Below are positions 50,485-58,373 of a DNA stretch of 64,000 bases, piece after piece. The notes below the pieces were generated by a model. The model saw nothing but the letters and a program-made list of their open reading frames with translations, was not told the origin of the DNA and made no database searches. A program made the position numbers and the translations under genes. Position 1 is the stretch's first letter; the number at the start of each line of letters is the position of its first letter. This DNA comes from Streptomyces lydicus (GTDB taxonomy: Bacteria; Actinomycetota; Actinomycetes; Streptomycetales; Streptomycetaceae), in NCBI RefSeq assembly GCF_001729485.1, contig NZ_CP017157.1, forward strand, positions 5,394,001 to 5,458,000. Reading direction: 5' to 3'.

Positions 50485-51720
50485 GTGCCCTTTTTCGTCC
50501 CTCTGCTCGGACTGGCGGTCTTCGCGCAAGGCACCTCCGAGTTCATGCTGTCCGGTCTGCTGCCGGACATCGCCGCCGACCTGCGCGTCCCGCTCTCTGC
50601 GGCGGGGTCGCTGACCTCGGCCTTCGCCGTGGGAATGAGTGTCGGCGCCCCGCTGATGGCGCTGCTGAGCCTCCGGTGGCCGCGCCGCCGGGCCCTGCTG
50701 ACGTTCCTGATCTCCTTTCTGCTGGTCCACGTGGTCGGCGCGCTGACCACCAGTTACCCGGTGCTGCTCGCCACCCGCGTCGTCGCGGCGCTGGCCAATG
50801 CGGGGTTCCTCGCGGTGGCCCTGGCGACCGCCACCGCCGTGGTCGCGCCGGACGCCAAGGCCCGGGCGACCTCCGTCCTGCTCGGCGGCACCACCATGGC
50901 CTGTGTCGCGGGTGTGCCGGCCGGCGCGTACCTCGGTGAGGTGTGGGGCTGGCGTGCGGCCTTCTGGGCGGTGGCAGCGGTATCGCTGCCGGCCGTCGCG
51001 GCGATCGTGTGGGCCGTACCGGCCGACGGCGGCCGGGGGCCGGGCGGCGGTGCGGGTGCCGACGGCGTACCGCCCGCCGGCGCACGCGGTGAACTGCGGG
51101 CCCTGCGCAGCCGCCGGCTCCTGGTGATCCTCCTCCTGGGCGCGCTGGTGAACGGCGCCACCTTCTGCACCTTCACCTACCTCGCACCCCTGGTCACCGA
51201 GGTCGCCGGCATCGGCGCCGGCTGGGTCCCCGTCATGCTGGCGCTGTTCGGGCTGGGTTCCTTCGTCGGGGTCGGTGTCGGCGGCCGGCTGGGCGATGCC
51301 CGCCCCGTACCGCTGCTGGCCGTCGGGGGACCCGCCCTGCTCGTCGGGTGGGCCGTCCTCGCGTGGGCGGCCGGCAGCCCGGCGGCGGTCGTCGTCCTGG
51401 TCTTCGTCCAGGGCGCCCTGTCGTTCGCGGTCGGCTCCACCCTCGTCTCGCAGGCCCTGTACGCGGCGGCCGGGGCTCCGACCCTGGCCGGCGGATGCGC
51501 GACGGCCGCGCTGAACGTCGGCGCGGCGCTCGGTCCCTGGCTGGGCGGGGCCGCGCTCTCCACCCACCTCGGCTACCGCGCCCCGGTGTGGGTGAGCGCC
51601 TCGCTGCTGGTGACGGCTCTGCTCGCGGCGGCGGTGGCCGCGGCGAGGTCCCGGGCCCCGTGGCGTAGGGCCGGGGACGGCGGGGACGCGGAGCGGACGG
51701 AGCAGACGGCCGGCGCCTGA
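50485..51720 (+). CDS. MFS exporter of the Cmx/CmlR chloramphenicol type
   Basis: A 411-residue major facilitator with 12 hydrophobic segments. LAVFAQGTSEFMLSGLLPDI, LTSAFAVGMSVGAPLMALL and LRWPRRRALL reproduce the start of the actinobacterial Cmx/CmlR drug:H+ antiporters, and the protein has the usual length. A Gly-rich cytoplasmic loop lies between helices 6 and 7. The GTG at 50485 has GGAG 8 nt upstream. Expression is probably controlled by the leader peptide and hairpin ahead of it. Drug specificity rests on family resemblance only. Confidence 0.85.
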   Translation: MPFFVPLLGLAVFAQGTSEFMLSGLLPDIAADLRVPLSAAGSLTSAFAVGMSVGAPLMALLSLRWPRRRALLTFLISFLLVHVVGALTTSYPVLLATRVVAALANAGFLAVALATATAVVAPDAKARATSVLLGGTTMACVAGVPAGAYLGEVWGWRAAFWAVAAVSLPAVAAIVWAVPADGGRGPGGGAGADGVPPAGARGELRALRSRRLLVILLLGALVNGATFCTFTYLAPLVTEVAGIGAGWVPVMLALFGLGSFVGVGVGGRLGDARPVPLLAVGGPALLVGWAVLAWAAGSPAAVVVLVFVQGALSFAVGSTLVSQALYAAAGAPTLAGGCATAALNVGAALGPWLGGAALSTHLGYRAPVWVSASLLVTALLAAAVAAARSRAPWRRAGDGGDAERTEQTAGA

Positions 51721-51780
51721 GCCCCGTCCGGCGGTCGCCACGGCCTGCCGCAGCGAAAGGAGGGCGGGGCGGGCGGTGGT

Positions 51781-53766
51781 TCAGCCGGTGCCCGCGTAGC
51801 CGCGGATGTGTTCCAGTTCCGCGGCGACGTCCGTGAGCGTGGCGCAGTCCGGCACCGGCCGGAGATCGGGGTCGGGTACGGGGGTGCCGCGCCGCCGCGG
51901 GTCCTCCAGGGCGTCGGCCATCGCGGCGAGCGCCCGGCACAGCCGCTCGGCCTCGTCGAGGGTCGGGCGGTGGGCGCCGTGGTCGAGGCGTACCGCGCAG
52001 GCGGTCGCGGCGTCCACGATGCGTTCGGCGGCGGAGACCACCGTCAGCCAGTCGGGGTTGCGGTCCCGTGCCGCGAGCAGCTCGGCGGCGGCGGTCTCCG
52101 CCGCCGCCCTGGCCTCCCCCAGCGCCCGATAGGCGGCGCGGCGCAGCGCCCGCCGCTCGGTGGTGTCCGCCCCCGGTTCCGCCTCCAGTACGTGCCGCAG
52201 GAACCGCTCGGTGGCCCGCAGCGCCGAGGTGACGCGCTGGCCGACGCGTCGCCGGGGGTCGGCGAGGCGCGGCAGATGGCCGACGACGAGGACGATGACA
52301 CAAGCGATGGAGGTGTCGACGATCCGCTCGGTGGCGGCTTGCCGGGCCCCGCCGGCGTACACGAACGACAGCACCATCAAGGTGATCGCGACCGTCTGCA
52401 GCGCGAAGTGGCGGGTGGCGAACGGCAGCAGCGCGCCGCCCGCACCGGCCACCAGCGCCGGCCACCACGAACCGGTCAGCAACTCGCCCGCCCCGGCGAA
52501 GACCAGCACCCCGGCCAGGGTCCCGGCAAAGCGGTTGACCGTACGGGAGAAGAGGGGGCCGAGGTCGGGCTTGACGAGGAAGGTGGCGGTCGCGGGGAGC
52601 CAGTACCAGTGGTCGGCCCGCAGCAGCAGGGCCACGGCGGCGCTGGCGGCGATGCAGACCGCCACCCGCAGGCCGTAGTCCCGCCCGGCGGGGCCGAACA
52701 GCCCCCGCCCGGGCCGCGACCGGCCGCCGAGGGCCCGGAGCGCCTCCCGGGCCGCGGATACCGGACCCGGCTCCGCCGCCCCCTGTGCCGGCGACTGTGC
52801 CGGCGACGGTTCCCGGCGGGCGAACGCCACCGCGGCGTCCAGCAGCGCCTGGTCGAAGGCGCCGCGGCCCGGTGTGCTGGTCTCCGGTGCGGACAGCCGG
52901 CCCGGCGGCTGCCCGGTGCGCAGCGCGTCGGCGAACCTGCGGGGGCTCTCGGCGACCCGGGCCGGCAGCGGGCGGGCCTCCCACAGCAGCGCGACGCTGG
53001 CCTCGCACAGCGCGGTGGCCGCGGCGAACCGCTCGTCCAGCAGCAGCTCTTGGGTACTGGCGGGGCGGCGCAGCAGCCGGCCGGTCAGCCGCCGCAGCCG
53101 CAGTGCTTCGTCGGCCCGGTCCAGGGCGGCGGTGAGTCGGCGCCTGGCGGCCTCGGCGCCGGGGCCGCCGGCCGCGGCCAGGGCACCGGACAGCGCGTCG
53201 AAGACGGTGGCGACGGCCGCCCGCTCGCCGCTGAGGGCACCGCCGGCGGGCCGCGGTGAGCGCACGACGAGGCGCAGCAGGAGCAGCCAGAGGCAGCCGG
53301 CGAGGACGTAGAGCGCCTTTGCCCAGGGCGCGCCGGGCAGCGGCATACCGGCGCCCAGGACGGTGGTGGCGAGCATCTGCATGCCCGCGTTGGAGCGCAC
53401 CGGCCCGGCCACGCTGCCCGCGCCGGACACGAAGCCGACCGCGAACAGCGCCGGCACCACCCACCAGCCGGCGTCGGCGGTCCGCAGCGAGGCGCCGATC
53501 AGCATGCCGAGCGCGGAGGCGAGGGCGGGCAGTCCGATGTGGACGATGCCGGTGCGGCGGGTGCCGGGGCGGTCGTTGACGCCGGCGAGCATCGAGCCGA
53601 GCCCGGTCAGCACGCCGGGTGCCGGATGGCCGGTCGCGATGCCCGCGCCGAGCAGCGGCCCCGCGCACAGCGCACCACGGGCGACGGCCGCCCAGGGCAC
53701 GGGCAGCCGCTGCCAGCGGAAGGGGTGCGCCAGCCAGGCGGGAACGGCGCGCGGCGCGCGGATCAT
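51781..53766 (-). CDS. FUSC-family membrane transporter
   Basis: A 661-residue FUSC (aromatic acid/fusaric acid exporter-like) protein. Two blocks of membrane segments at about residues 25-165 and 330-480, each followed by a helical cytoplasmic domain. The second block has YWLPATATFLVKPDLGPLFSRT and RFAGTLAGVLVF, which is the typical FUSC signature. Substrate unknown; the family exports aromatic acids or toxic organics. ATG at 53766 follows GAGGAG by 4-5 nt. TAGGCT on the minus strand (53849-53844) may be its -10. Convergent with the MFS exporter gene. Confidence 0.87.
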   Translation of the reverse strand: MIRAPRAVPAWLAHPFRWQRLPVPWAAVARGALCAGPLLGAGIATGHPAPGVLTGLGSMLAGVNDRPGTRRTGIVHIGLPALASALGMLIGASLRTADAGWWVVPALFAVGFVSGAGSVAGPVRSNAGMQMLATTVLGAGMPLPGAPWAKALYVLAGCLWLLLLRLVVRSPRPAGGALSGERAAVATVFDALSGALAAAGGPGAEAARRRLTAALDRADEALRLRRLTGRLLRRPASTQELLLDERFAAATALCEASVALLWEARPLPARVAESPRRFADALRTGQPPGRLSAPETSTPGRGAFDQALLDAAVAFARREPSPAQSPAQGAAEPGPVSAAREALRALGGRSRPGRGLFGPAGRDYGLRVAVCIAASAAVALLLRADHWYWLPATATFLVKPDLGPLFSRTVNRFAGTLAGVLVFAGAGELLTGSWWPALVAGAGGALLPFATRHFALQTVAITLMVLSFVYAGGARQAATERIVDTSIACVIVLVVGHLPRLADPRRRVGQRVTSALRATERFLRHVLEAEPGADTTERRALRRAAYRALGEARAAAETAAAELLAARDRNPDWLTVVSAAERIVDAATACAVRLDHGAHRPTLDEAERLCRALAAMADALEDPRRRGTPVPDPDLRPVPDCATLTDVAAELEHIRGYAGTG

Positions 53767-53874
53767 GGGGCTCCTCAGACGACGGCGGACGGACGGCGGC
53801 AAGCGGGATCCGAGGGGCGACATCGGCCGACGGTGCTGCTACCAGCCTAAAGGTGCGGCTTCCCACGGCGACGG

Positions 53875-53925
53875 GCGTCAGGCGGGTGCCGGGCGACGCC
53901 TCCGGGTGCGGGCGCCGCCTGACGC
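53875..53925 (-). terminator. inverted repeat, possible terminator of the HTH regulator gene
   Basis: GCGTCAGGCGG (53875-53885) and CCGCCTGACGC (53915-53925) form an 11-bp perfect dyad with a 29-nt loop, between the regulator gene and FUSC. Confidence 0.4.
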
Positions 53926-54048
53926 GTGGGGGCGTCGCGGCGGGGAGAGGTGACGGGGCCGGGTGAAGGGGGCGCCCTGACGAGAAAGACGGGACTGACG
54001 GCGGGCTGCGTCACAGCGCGGCGCGGCCTGCGGGCCGCGCCGGCCCCG

Positions 54049-55014
54049 CTAGAGCCAACCGCGCCGGGCCGCCTGGACGCCGGCCTGGAAGCGGGTGGTG
54101 GCGCCCAGGCGCGTCAGCAGCGCGGAGACCCGGCGGACCACGGTGCGGCGGCCCAGCCCCAGGCGGCGGGCGATGGCCTCGTCGGTGGCGCCGCTGGCCA
54201 TCAGGGTGAGGATCTGGCGGTCGCGGGCGTCGATCTGGGTGCCGATTCCGGCCGTCGAGGCCGGAACGGCCAGCCGCCACAGTGCCTCGAAGACGTTGGA
54301 CAGCGCCCGGAACAGGCCGGAGGGGCGGACCAGCAGCGCGATCACCTCGGCGCGGTCGTCCCCGGCGAGCGTGAGCACCGCCAGCTCGTCGTCGCCGAAG
54401 GCCAGCTTCAGCGGCGCCTCGTCGAGAGTCCGGGCCTGCTCGCCGGCCTCGATCATGCGCGCCATGTTGGGCCCCGCGATCGGGTCGTCGTAGGCGGAGC
54501 CGTGGTAGATGACGCGGTAGGCGATGCCGGCGGCCATCCGTTCGCGCTGGAGGTCCTCCTGGCTCGGGTAGTAGTCCGGCGCGCCGGTGTACGGCGGCAC
54601 ATCGATGACCCGGACCTCGCGCCGGGCGGAGAACTGCAGCCGGCGGACGGCCGCCAGCACGCGCGACGCGCCCTCGACGACTTCCAGCGCGCCGTACTGG
54701 CCGCTCTCCCGCCGGGCCACCCGGTAGAGCCGTTCCAGCTCCGCCCCGGCCTGGCGGAGGCCGGTCCGCCGCGCGGCCTCACGCTGGAGCAGCGACTCCA
54801 CGACGTACAGCGGCGACAACGCCTCCCAGCCGTCCGGTTCCTGATCGGTCGTCACCACGACGTCGGCGGCGGCCAGTTCCGCCAGCAGCTTCCGGACCGC
54901 GTGCTCGCTCAGACCGGTGCTGGCCGCGAGCGCACCGGCCGGTGCGCCCGGGTGGCTCACCAGGGACCGGTAGATCCGTCCGCGCTCGGAATCCGGGTCC
55001 AGAACGTCGTACAC
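54049..55014 (-). CDS. LuxR-type regulator with TrmB-like N domain
   Basis: A 321-residue one-component regulator. Residues of about 10-75 resemble a TrmB/ArsR winged helix (GALAASTGLSEHAVRKLLAEL), the middle resembles a phospholipase-D-like ligand domain (REVRVIDVPPYTGAPDYYPS), and the last 65 residues are a LuxR HTH (ARDRQILTLMASGATDEAIARRLGLGRRTVVRRV). GTG at 55014 has a G-rich ribosome site. It is divergent from the secreted lectin-toxin gene and may control it; a 17-bp-period direct repeat lies between them. Confidence 0.87.
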   Translation of the reverse strand: MYDVLDPDSERGRIYRSLVSHPGAPAGALAASTGLSEHAVRKLLAELAAADVVVTTDQEPDGWEALSPLYVVESLLQREAARRTGLRQAGAELERLYRVARRESGQYGALEVVEGASRVLAAVRRLQFSARREVRVIDVPPYTGAPDYYPSQEDLQRERMAAGIAYRVIYHGSAYDDPIAGPNMARMIEAGEQARTLDEAPLKLAFGDDELAVLTLAGDDRAEVIALLVRPSGLFRALSNVFEALWRLAVPASTAGIGTQIDARDRQILTLMASGATDEAIARRLGLGRRTVVRRVSALLTRLGATTRFQAGVQAARRGWL

Positions 55015-55388
55015 GACACCCCCAGTCGCGTTCGTGTCGAAAGCGGATTCGACGTCCGGAGCGTACCTCCTGGTGGGCGTATGTGCGCCAGTGGCCCAGT
55101 TGCGCCACCGAACCGTATGGCGCTGCCGGGAGCGCCTTCAGGAGACTGTCGCCGACCGGTCGCACGGACCGTTCGTCCCCTGGCGACCACCGACCCGAGG
55201 ACCTGCGACGGCGGGCACAGCGGCGGGCGCCGGGAGCAGGACCTGACCGACCACGCGCCGCGCCTGGAGGCGGCGTTCGCCGCCGGCTGCGCCGAGGTGG
55301 CCGCCGCGCCGCGATGACCCCGCGCCCGACTCCCACGGCCGGCCGCGTGCCCCGACGAGAGACGAAAGACGAGAGAGGACCTCCCTAC
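55015..55388. other. divergent regulatory region of the lectin-toxin gene
   Basis: 374 nt. Contains direct repeats TGCGCCA at 55084-55090 and 55101-55107. No gene or clear promoter boxes are seen. Confidence 0.4.
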
Positions 55389-56495
55389 GTGACCTCAACG
55401 CCACGCCCCAGACGCACCGCTCTGCTGCTGAGGCTCCTGGCGGCCGCGCTCGCCGCGTGCTGCACGGCATTAGGCATGGCGGCCGCCCCCGCGGTGGCCG
55501 CACCGCACGCCCGCAGCGGCAGCGCCCCCGCGCTCGACAGGCTGACCTTCACCTCGCTGAGCAACGGCCGCAATCTCGATGTGCAGAACGGCAACACCGG
55601 TGACGGCGCCTACATCGTCACCAACTCCTCGCCCGGCTACCACCAGACCTGGCACCTGAACGTCGACAAGTCCGACTCGTCGTTCACCATCGTCAACAAC
55701 GACACCGGGAAGTGCGTCGACCTCGCCTGGCTCACCCCCGCCCTGCGGCAGCAGACCTGCCGGGGCGCGGCCAGCCAGAAGTGGTACCTGCAGCCGGTCG
55801 GGGCCGCCAAGGACACGTTCATGATCCGGCACCAGGGCGACAACACCTGCCTGGACCTGCTGATGGGCGCCAACTACGACGACGCCTGGACCGACCAGTA
55901 CACCTGCAACAACACCCGGCCCCAGCAGTGGACGACCGGCTCCGCCACCGCGCTGGACGCGTGGAACCTCGCCGTGGACCACGCCGCCAAGCAGTGCCAG
56001 AAGGACACCGCCACCTGCTCCTGGGCGACCCGGACCGAGTCCCCGGCGGCGCCGCTGCCCAAGGTCTGCGCGTCCTCGGTGTGGTTCAACAACACGAGTG
56101 ACACGGTGCAGCAGGGCTTCGCGGTGACCGACACCAGCGGCTGGCAGAACAGCATCGGCGTCGACATGGGTACGCAGATCGCGGCCAGTGCCGGAACCCC
56201 CGGCGGGGGCACCGAACTGCAGACGACGGTCAGCTCCACGCTGCACGCCACGCACGTCTGGGAAGGCTCCCGGGCGGTCAACAACCAGGTGACGGTCAAC
56301 GTCCCCAGCAAGCAGTACGGCTGGGTGACCCTCTCCGAACTGGCCAAGAAGGTCACCGGCACCTGGACCTTCGACACCACCGGCTTCCCCTGGACCGCCG
56401 ACGACACCATCACCGTCCCGCTCAAGGACGACCCCAGCGGCGGCGCCACCCTCTACATCGCCAACACCAGCCCGAACTTCACCTCCTGCACCTGA
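55389..56495 (+). CDS. secreted ricin-type lectin with aerolysin/ETX-MTX2-like pore-forming region
   Basis: A 368-residue exported protein. A Sec signal (about 1-38, cleaved near AVAA) precedes a beta-trefoil RICIN domain (about 45-165; NGRNLDVQNGNTGDGAYIV, DTGKCVDLAW, QKWYLQPVG, NTCLDLLMG, QQWTTG). The C-terminal 150 residues are rich in Ser/Thr/Gly (SSVWFNNTSDTVQQGFAVTD, TTVSSTLHATHVWEGS, NQVTVNVPSKQYGWVTL) in the pattern of aerolysin/ETX-MTX2 beta-pore formers. This suggests a glycan-targeted membrane toxin. GTG at 55389 with AGGA about 10 nt upstream. The pore-forming assignment is by pattern only. Confidence 0.75.
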   Translation: MTSTPRPRRTALLLRLLAAALAACCTALGMAAAPAVAAPHARSGSAPALDRLTFTSLSNGRNLDVQNGNTGDGAYIVTNSSPGYHQTWHLNVDKSDSSFTIVNNDTGKCVDLAWLTPALRQQTCRGAASQKWYLQPVGAAKDTFMIRHQGDNTCLDLLMGANYDDAWTDQYTCNNTRPQQWTTGSATALDAWNLAVDHAAKQCQKDTATCSWATRTESPAAPLPKVCASSVWFNNTSDTVQQGFAVTDTSGWQNSIGVDMGTQIAASAGTPGGGTELQTTVSSTLHATHVWEGSRAVNNQVTVNVPSKQYGWVTLSELAKKVTGTWTFDTTGFPWTADDTITVPLKDDPSGGATLYIANTSPNFTSCT

Positions 56496-56564
56496 GCCGC
56501 GCGGCGCCCGACGGTGCGGTCGCCGGGGGCGGGCGGACCGGGTGCCACCGCGGCCGGAAAAGGC

Positions 56565-56595
56565 GTGACCCCGGGACACGGAGTCCCGGGGTCAC
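56565..56595. terminator. bidirectional terminator
   Basis: GTGACCCCGGGAC (56565-56577) pairs perfectly with GTCCCGGGGTCAC (56583-56595), 5-nt loop, between the lectin-toxin gene and the convergent small peptide gene. Confidence 0.85.
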
Positions 56596-56611
56596 GTGGC
56601 GCAGGCGGCTG

Positions 56612-56830
56612 TCAGAAGCCGGTGGTCTGCACGGAGACGAGACCGTTGGCCGGCACGCCGGGCACGGCGGGGGCGAGGGACTGGGCGGTGCCCACGACGT
56701 CGCCGACGTTCACGGTGGCGCCGTGGCCGGCGATCTCGCCGCCGAAGCTGGCGAGGCCGCCGGAGATGTTGTCCAGCTCGCTGTCGGAGATCTCGGAGGT
56801 GCCGATCTCAGGGGTGAAGCCGTTACGCAT
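56612..56830 (-). CDS. orphan double-glycine-leader peptide (type A2 lantipeptide-like precursor)
   Basis: A 72-residue peptide. Residues 1-25 form a leader ending SDSELDNISGG, the acidic ELxxISGG pattern of class II lanthipeptide and bacteriocin precursors. The 47-residue core is Gly/Val/Ala-rich with five Ser/Thr-containing turns and no Cys. Streptomycete genomes contain similar stand-alone genes, often labelled type A2 lantipeptide. No modifying enzyme or peptidase-ABC transporter gene is in the window. ATG 56830 has AAGAAGGG 8 nt upstream and fits better than ATG 56869. It ends in a shared terminator and lies beside an AT-richer 500-nt gap. Confidence 0.65.
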   Translation of the reverse strand: MRNGFTPEIGTSEISDSELDNISGGLASFGGEIAGHGATVNVGDVVGTAQSLAPAVPGVPANGLVSVQTTGF

Positions 56831-57336
56831 GGCGTGCCCTTCTTCAATGCTCTGATTTATCCGGACCAATGTCGGACGGGATTACCGAAATGGCCACCCG
56901 ACCAAATTCACGCCCTACCGGTATCCGCAGGGAGAACGAATACCCGGCGGCGCGTGTCGCAGGATGCAACCACGCCGGCGGGCCTTGCGGCAACTCGCCT
57001 TCCGGTGCCCTCCGGGCCGTTCTCGCCTTTGGCGCACTCCCCCTTCCACCTGCGTTTTCCTCGCTCTTTTTGTTACTTGCCCGCCGCGCATTACATCCGG
57101 CGCACAATCACCTCGGAAAATTCACACCGATCCCCGGTGAGCCATATCTGCATTTACGACTCCCCGAAAACCTCCGTGCGCCGAGATGCTGCGAGATGTC
57201 GGATCTTTCAGGTATCGGCCGCATCGTGCGCGGCGGGCACATCGAGAGGGGTGCCGCTTTCCGGGCGAAACCGAAAGGGAATTCAGCGGTGACCGGGTGC
57301 CTTCCGGTCACACCGGACGGCTCGTAGCATCCCGGC
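56831..57336. other. AT-richer intergenic region
   Basis: 506 nt with clearly lower GC than flanking genes. Short frames on both strands show no codon bias or domain. It must carry the promoter of the GG-leader peptide and, at its right end, that of the D-amino-acid oxidase. Confidence 0.55.
57289..57330 (+). promoter_or_regulatory. promoter and operator-like dyad of the D-amino-acid oxidase gene
   Basis: TAGCAT (57325-57330) ends 6 nt before ATG 57337, predicting a leaderless mRNA. GTGACCGG (57289-57296) and CCGGTCAC (57304-57311) form an 8-bp dyad over the -35 region. Confidence 0.5.
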
Positions 57337-58324
57337 ATGACGATCGGCGCAGGTGACGTATGGGTGGTCGGTGGCGGGGTGATCGGCCTGACCTCGGCGA
57401 TCGCGCTGGCCGAGGACGGGCACCGGGTGCGGGTGGTGAGCCGGGACGCGGCGGCGGACACCACGTCCGCGGTGGCCGGCGGACTGTGCTGGCCGTACCG
57501 CATCCGACCGGGCCGTGCGCTGGGCGGTCCGGTCCTTCGAGGTGTTCGCCGAGATGGCCCGGCGGCCGGCGGAGACCGGCGCCCGGATGAGGACCGGGAC
57601 CATGACGTCGACCGACCGCCCGGGAGCGCCGGACGACGGGCTCGCCGCCTGGTACGCGGCCGTGCCCGGCCTGCGGCGGACCCGCGCGGACGAACTCCCC
57701 GAGGGTGACCTGTCGGGGTGGCGGGCCCGTACGCCGCTGGTGGACATGGCGGCCCATCTCCGTTACCTGGAACGGCGGTTGGCGGCGGCGGGTGGCACGC
57801 TCGAACGGCGCGAAGTGGGGTCGCTGGAGGGTGTCGGCCGCCCCGCGGACGTGCTCGTCAACTGTGCGGGACTGGGCGCGCGCCGTCTCGTCCCGGACGA
57901 CGCGGTGCACCCGGTCCAGGGCCAGCTGGTGGTCGTGGAGAACCCCGGTATCGAGGAGTGGTTCGTGGCCGCGGAGCCCGGCGGGACGGACACGACGTAT
58001 GTGCTGCCGCAGCCGTACGGCCTGGTGCTGGGCGGTACGGCGCGGGAGGGCGCCTGGTCGCGGCGGCCCGATCCGGCGGTGGCGGCGGCGATCGTGGCGC
58101 GCTGCGCAGAGCGCTTCCCGGAGGTGGCGCGGGCCCGGGTGCTGGCCCACAAGGTGGGGCTGCGCCCGGCCCGGCCCGCGGTCCGGCTGGCGGCGGAGCG
58201 GCTGCCCGACGGCACCCGGTGTCTGCACAACTACGGGCACGGCGGTGCGGGCGTGACGGTGGCGTGGGGGTGCGCGGACGAGGTGGTGCGGGGGGTCCGG
58301 GAGGCCCTGGGCGACTCCCGCTAG
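57337..58324 (+). pseudogene. frameshifted D-amino-acid oxidase-like gene
   Basis: Two frames together make one DAO family flavoenzyme of about 328 residues. The first (from ATG 57337) has the Rossmann motif VVGGGVIGLTSAIALAEDG and SAVAGGLCWPYRI; the continuation DRAVRWAVRSFEVFAEMA is in the next frame, which runs to 58324 and carries NCAGLGARRL, PVQGQLVVVENPG, YVLPQPYG and NYGHGGAGVTVAWG. The shift lies between 57500 and 57508. Both halves keep normal codon bias, so the event is recent or a sequencing error. The promoter looks leaderless. Intact, it would deaminate D-amino acids with FAD. Confidence 0.8.
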
Positions 58325-58327
58325 GCG

Positions 58328-58362
58328 GCCGTGGAGGGCCAAGTCACCCGGCCCTCCACGGC
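58328..58362. terminator. bidirectional terminator
   Basis: GCCGTGGAGGGCC (58328-58340) pairs perfectly with GGCCCTCCACGGC (58350-58362), 9-nt loop, between the DAO gene and the convergent BCCT gene. Confidence 0.85.
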
Positions 58363-58373
58363 ACCGCCGTCCG

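Noticed and set aside
56869..57327. Frame of 152 codons in the AT-richer gap
   Set aside because: Codon usage unlike genes here and no recognisable features.
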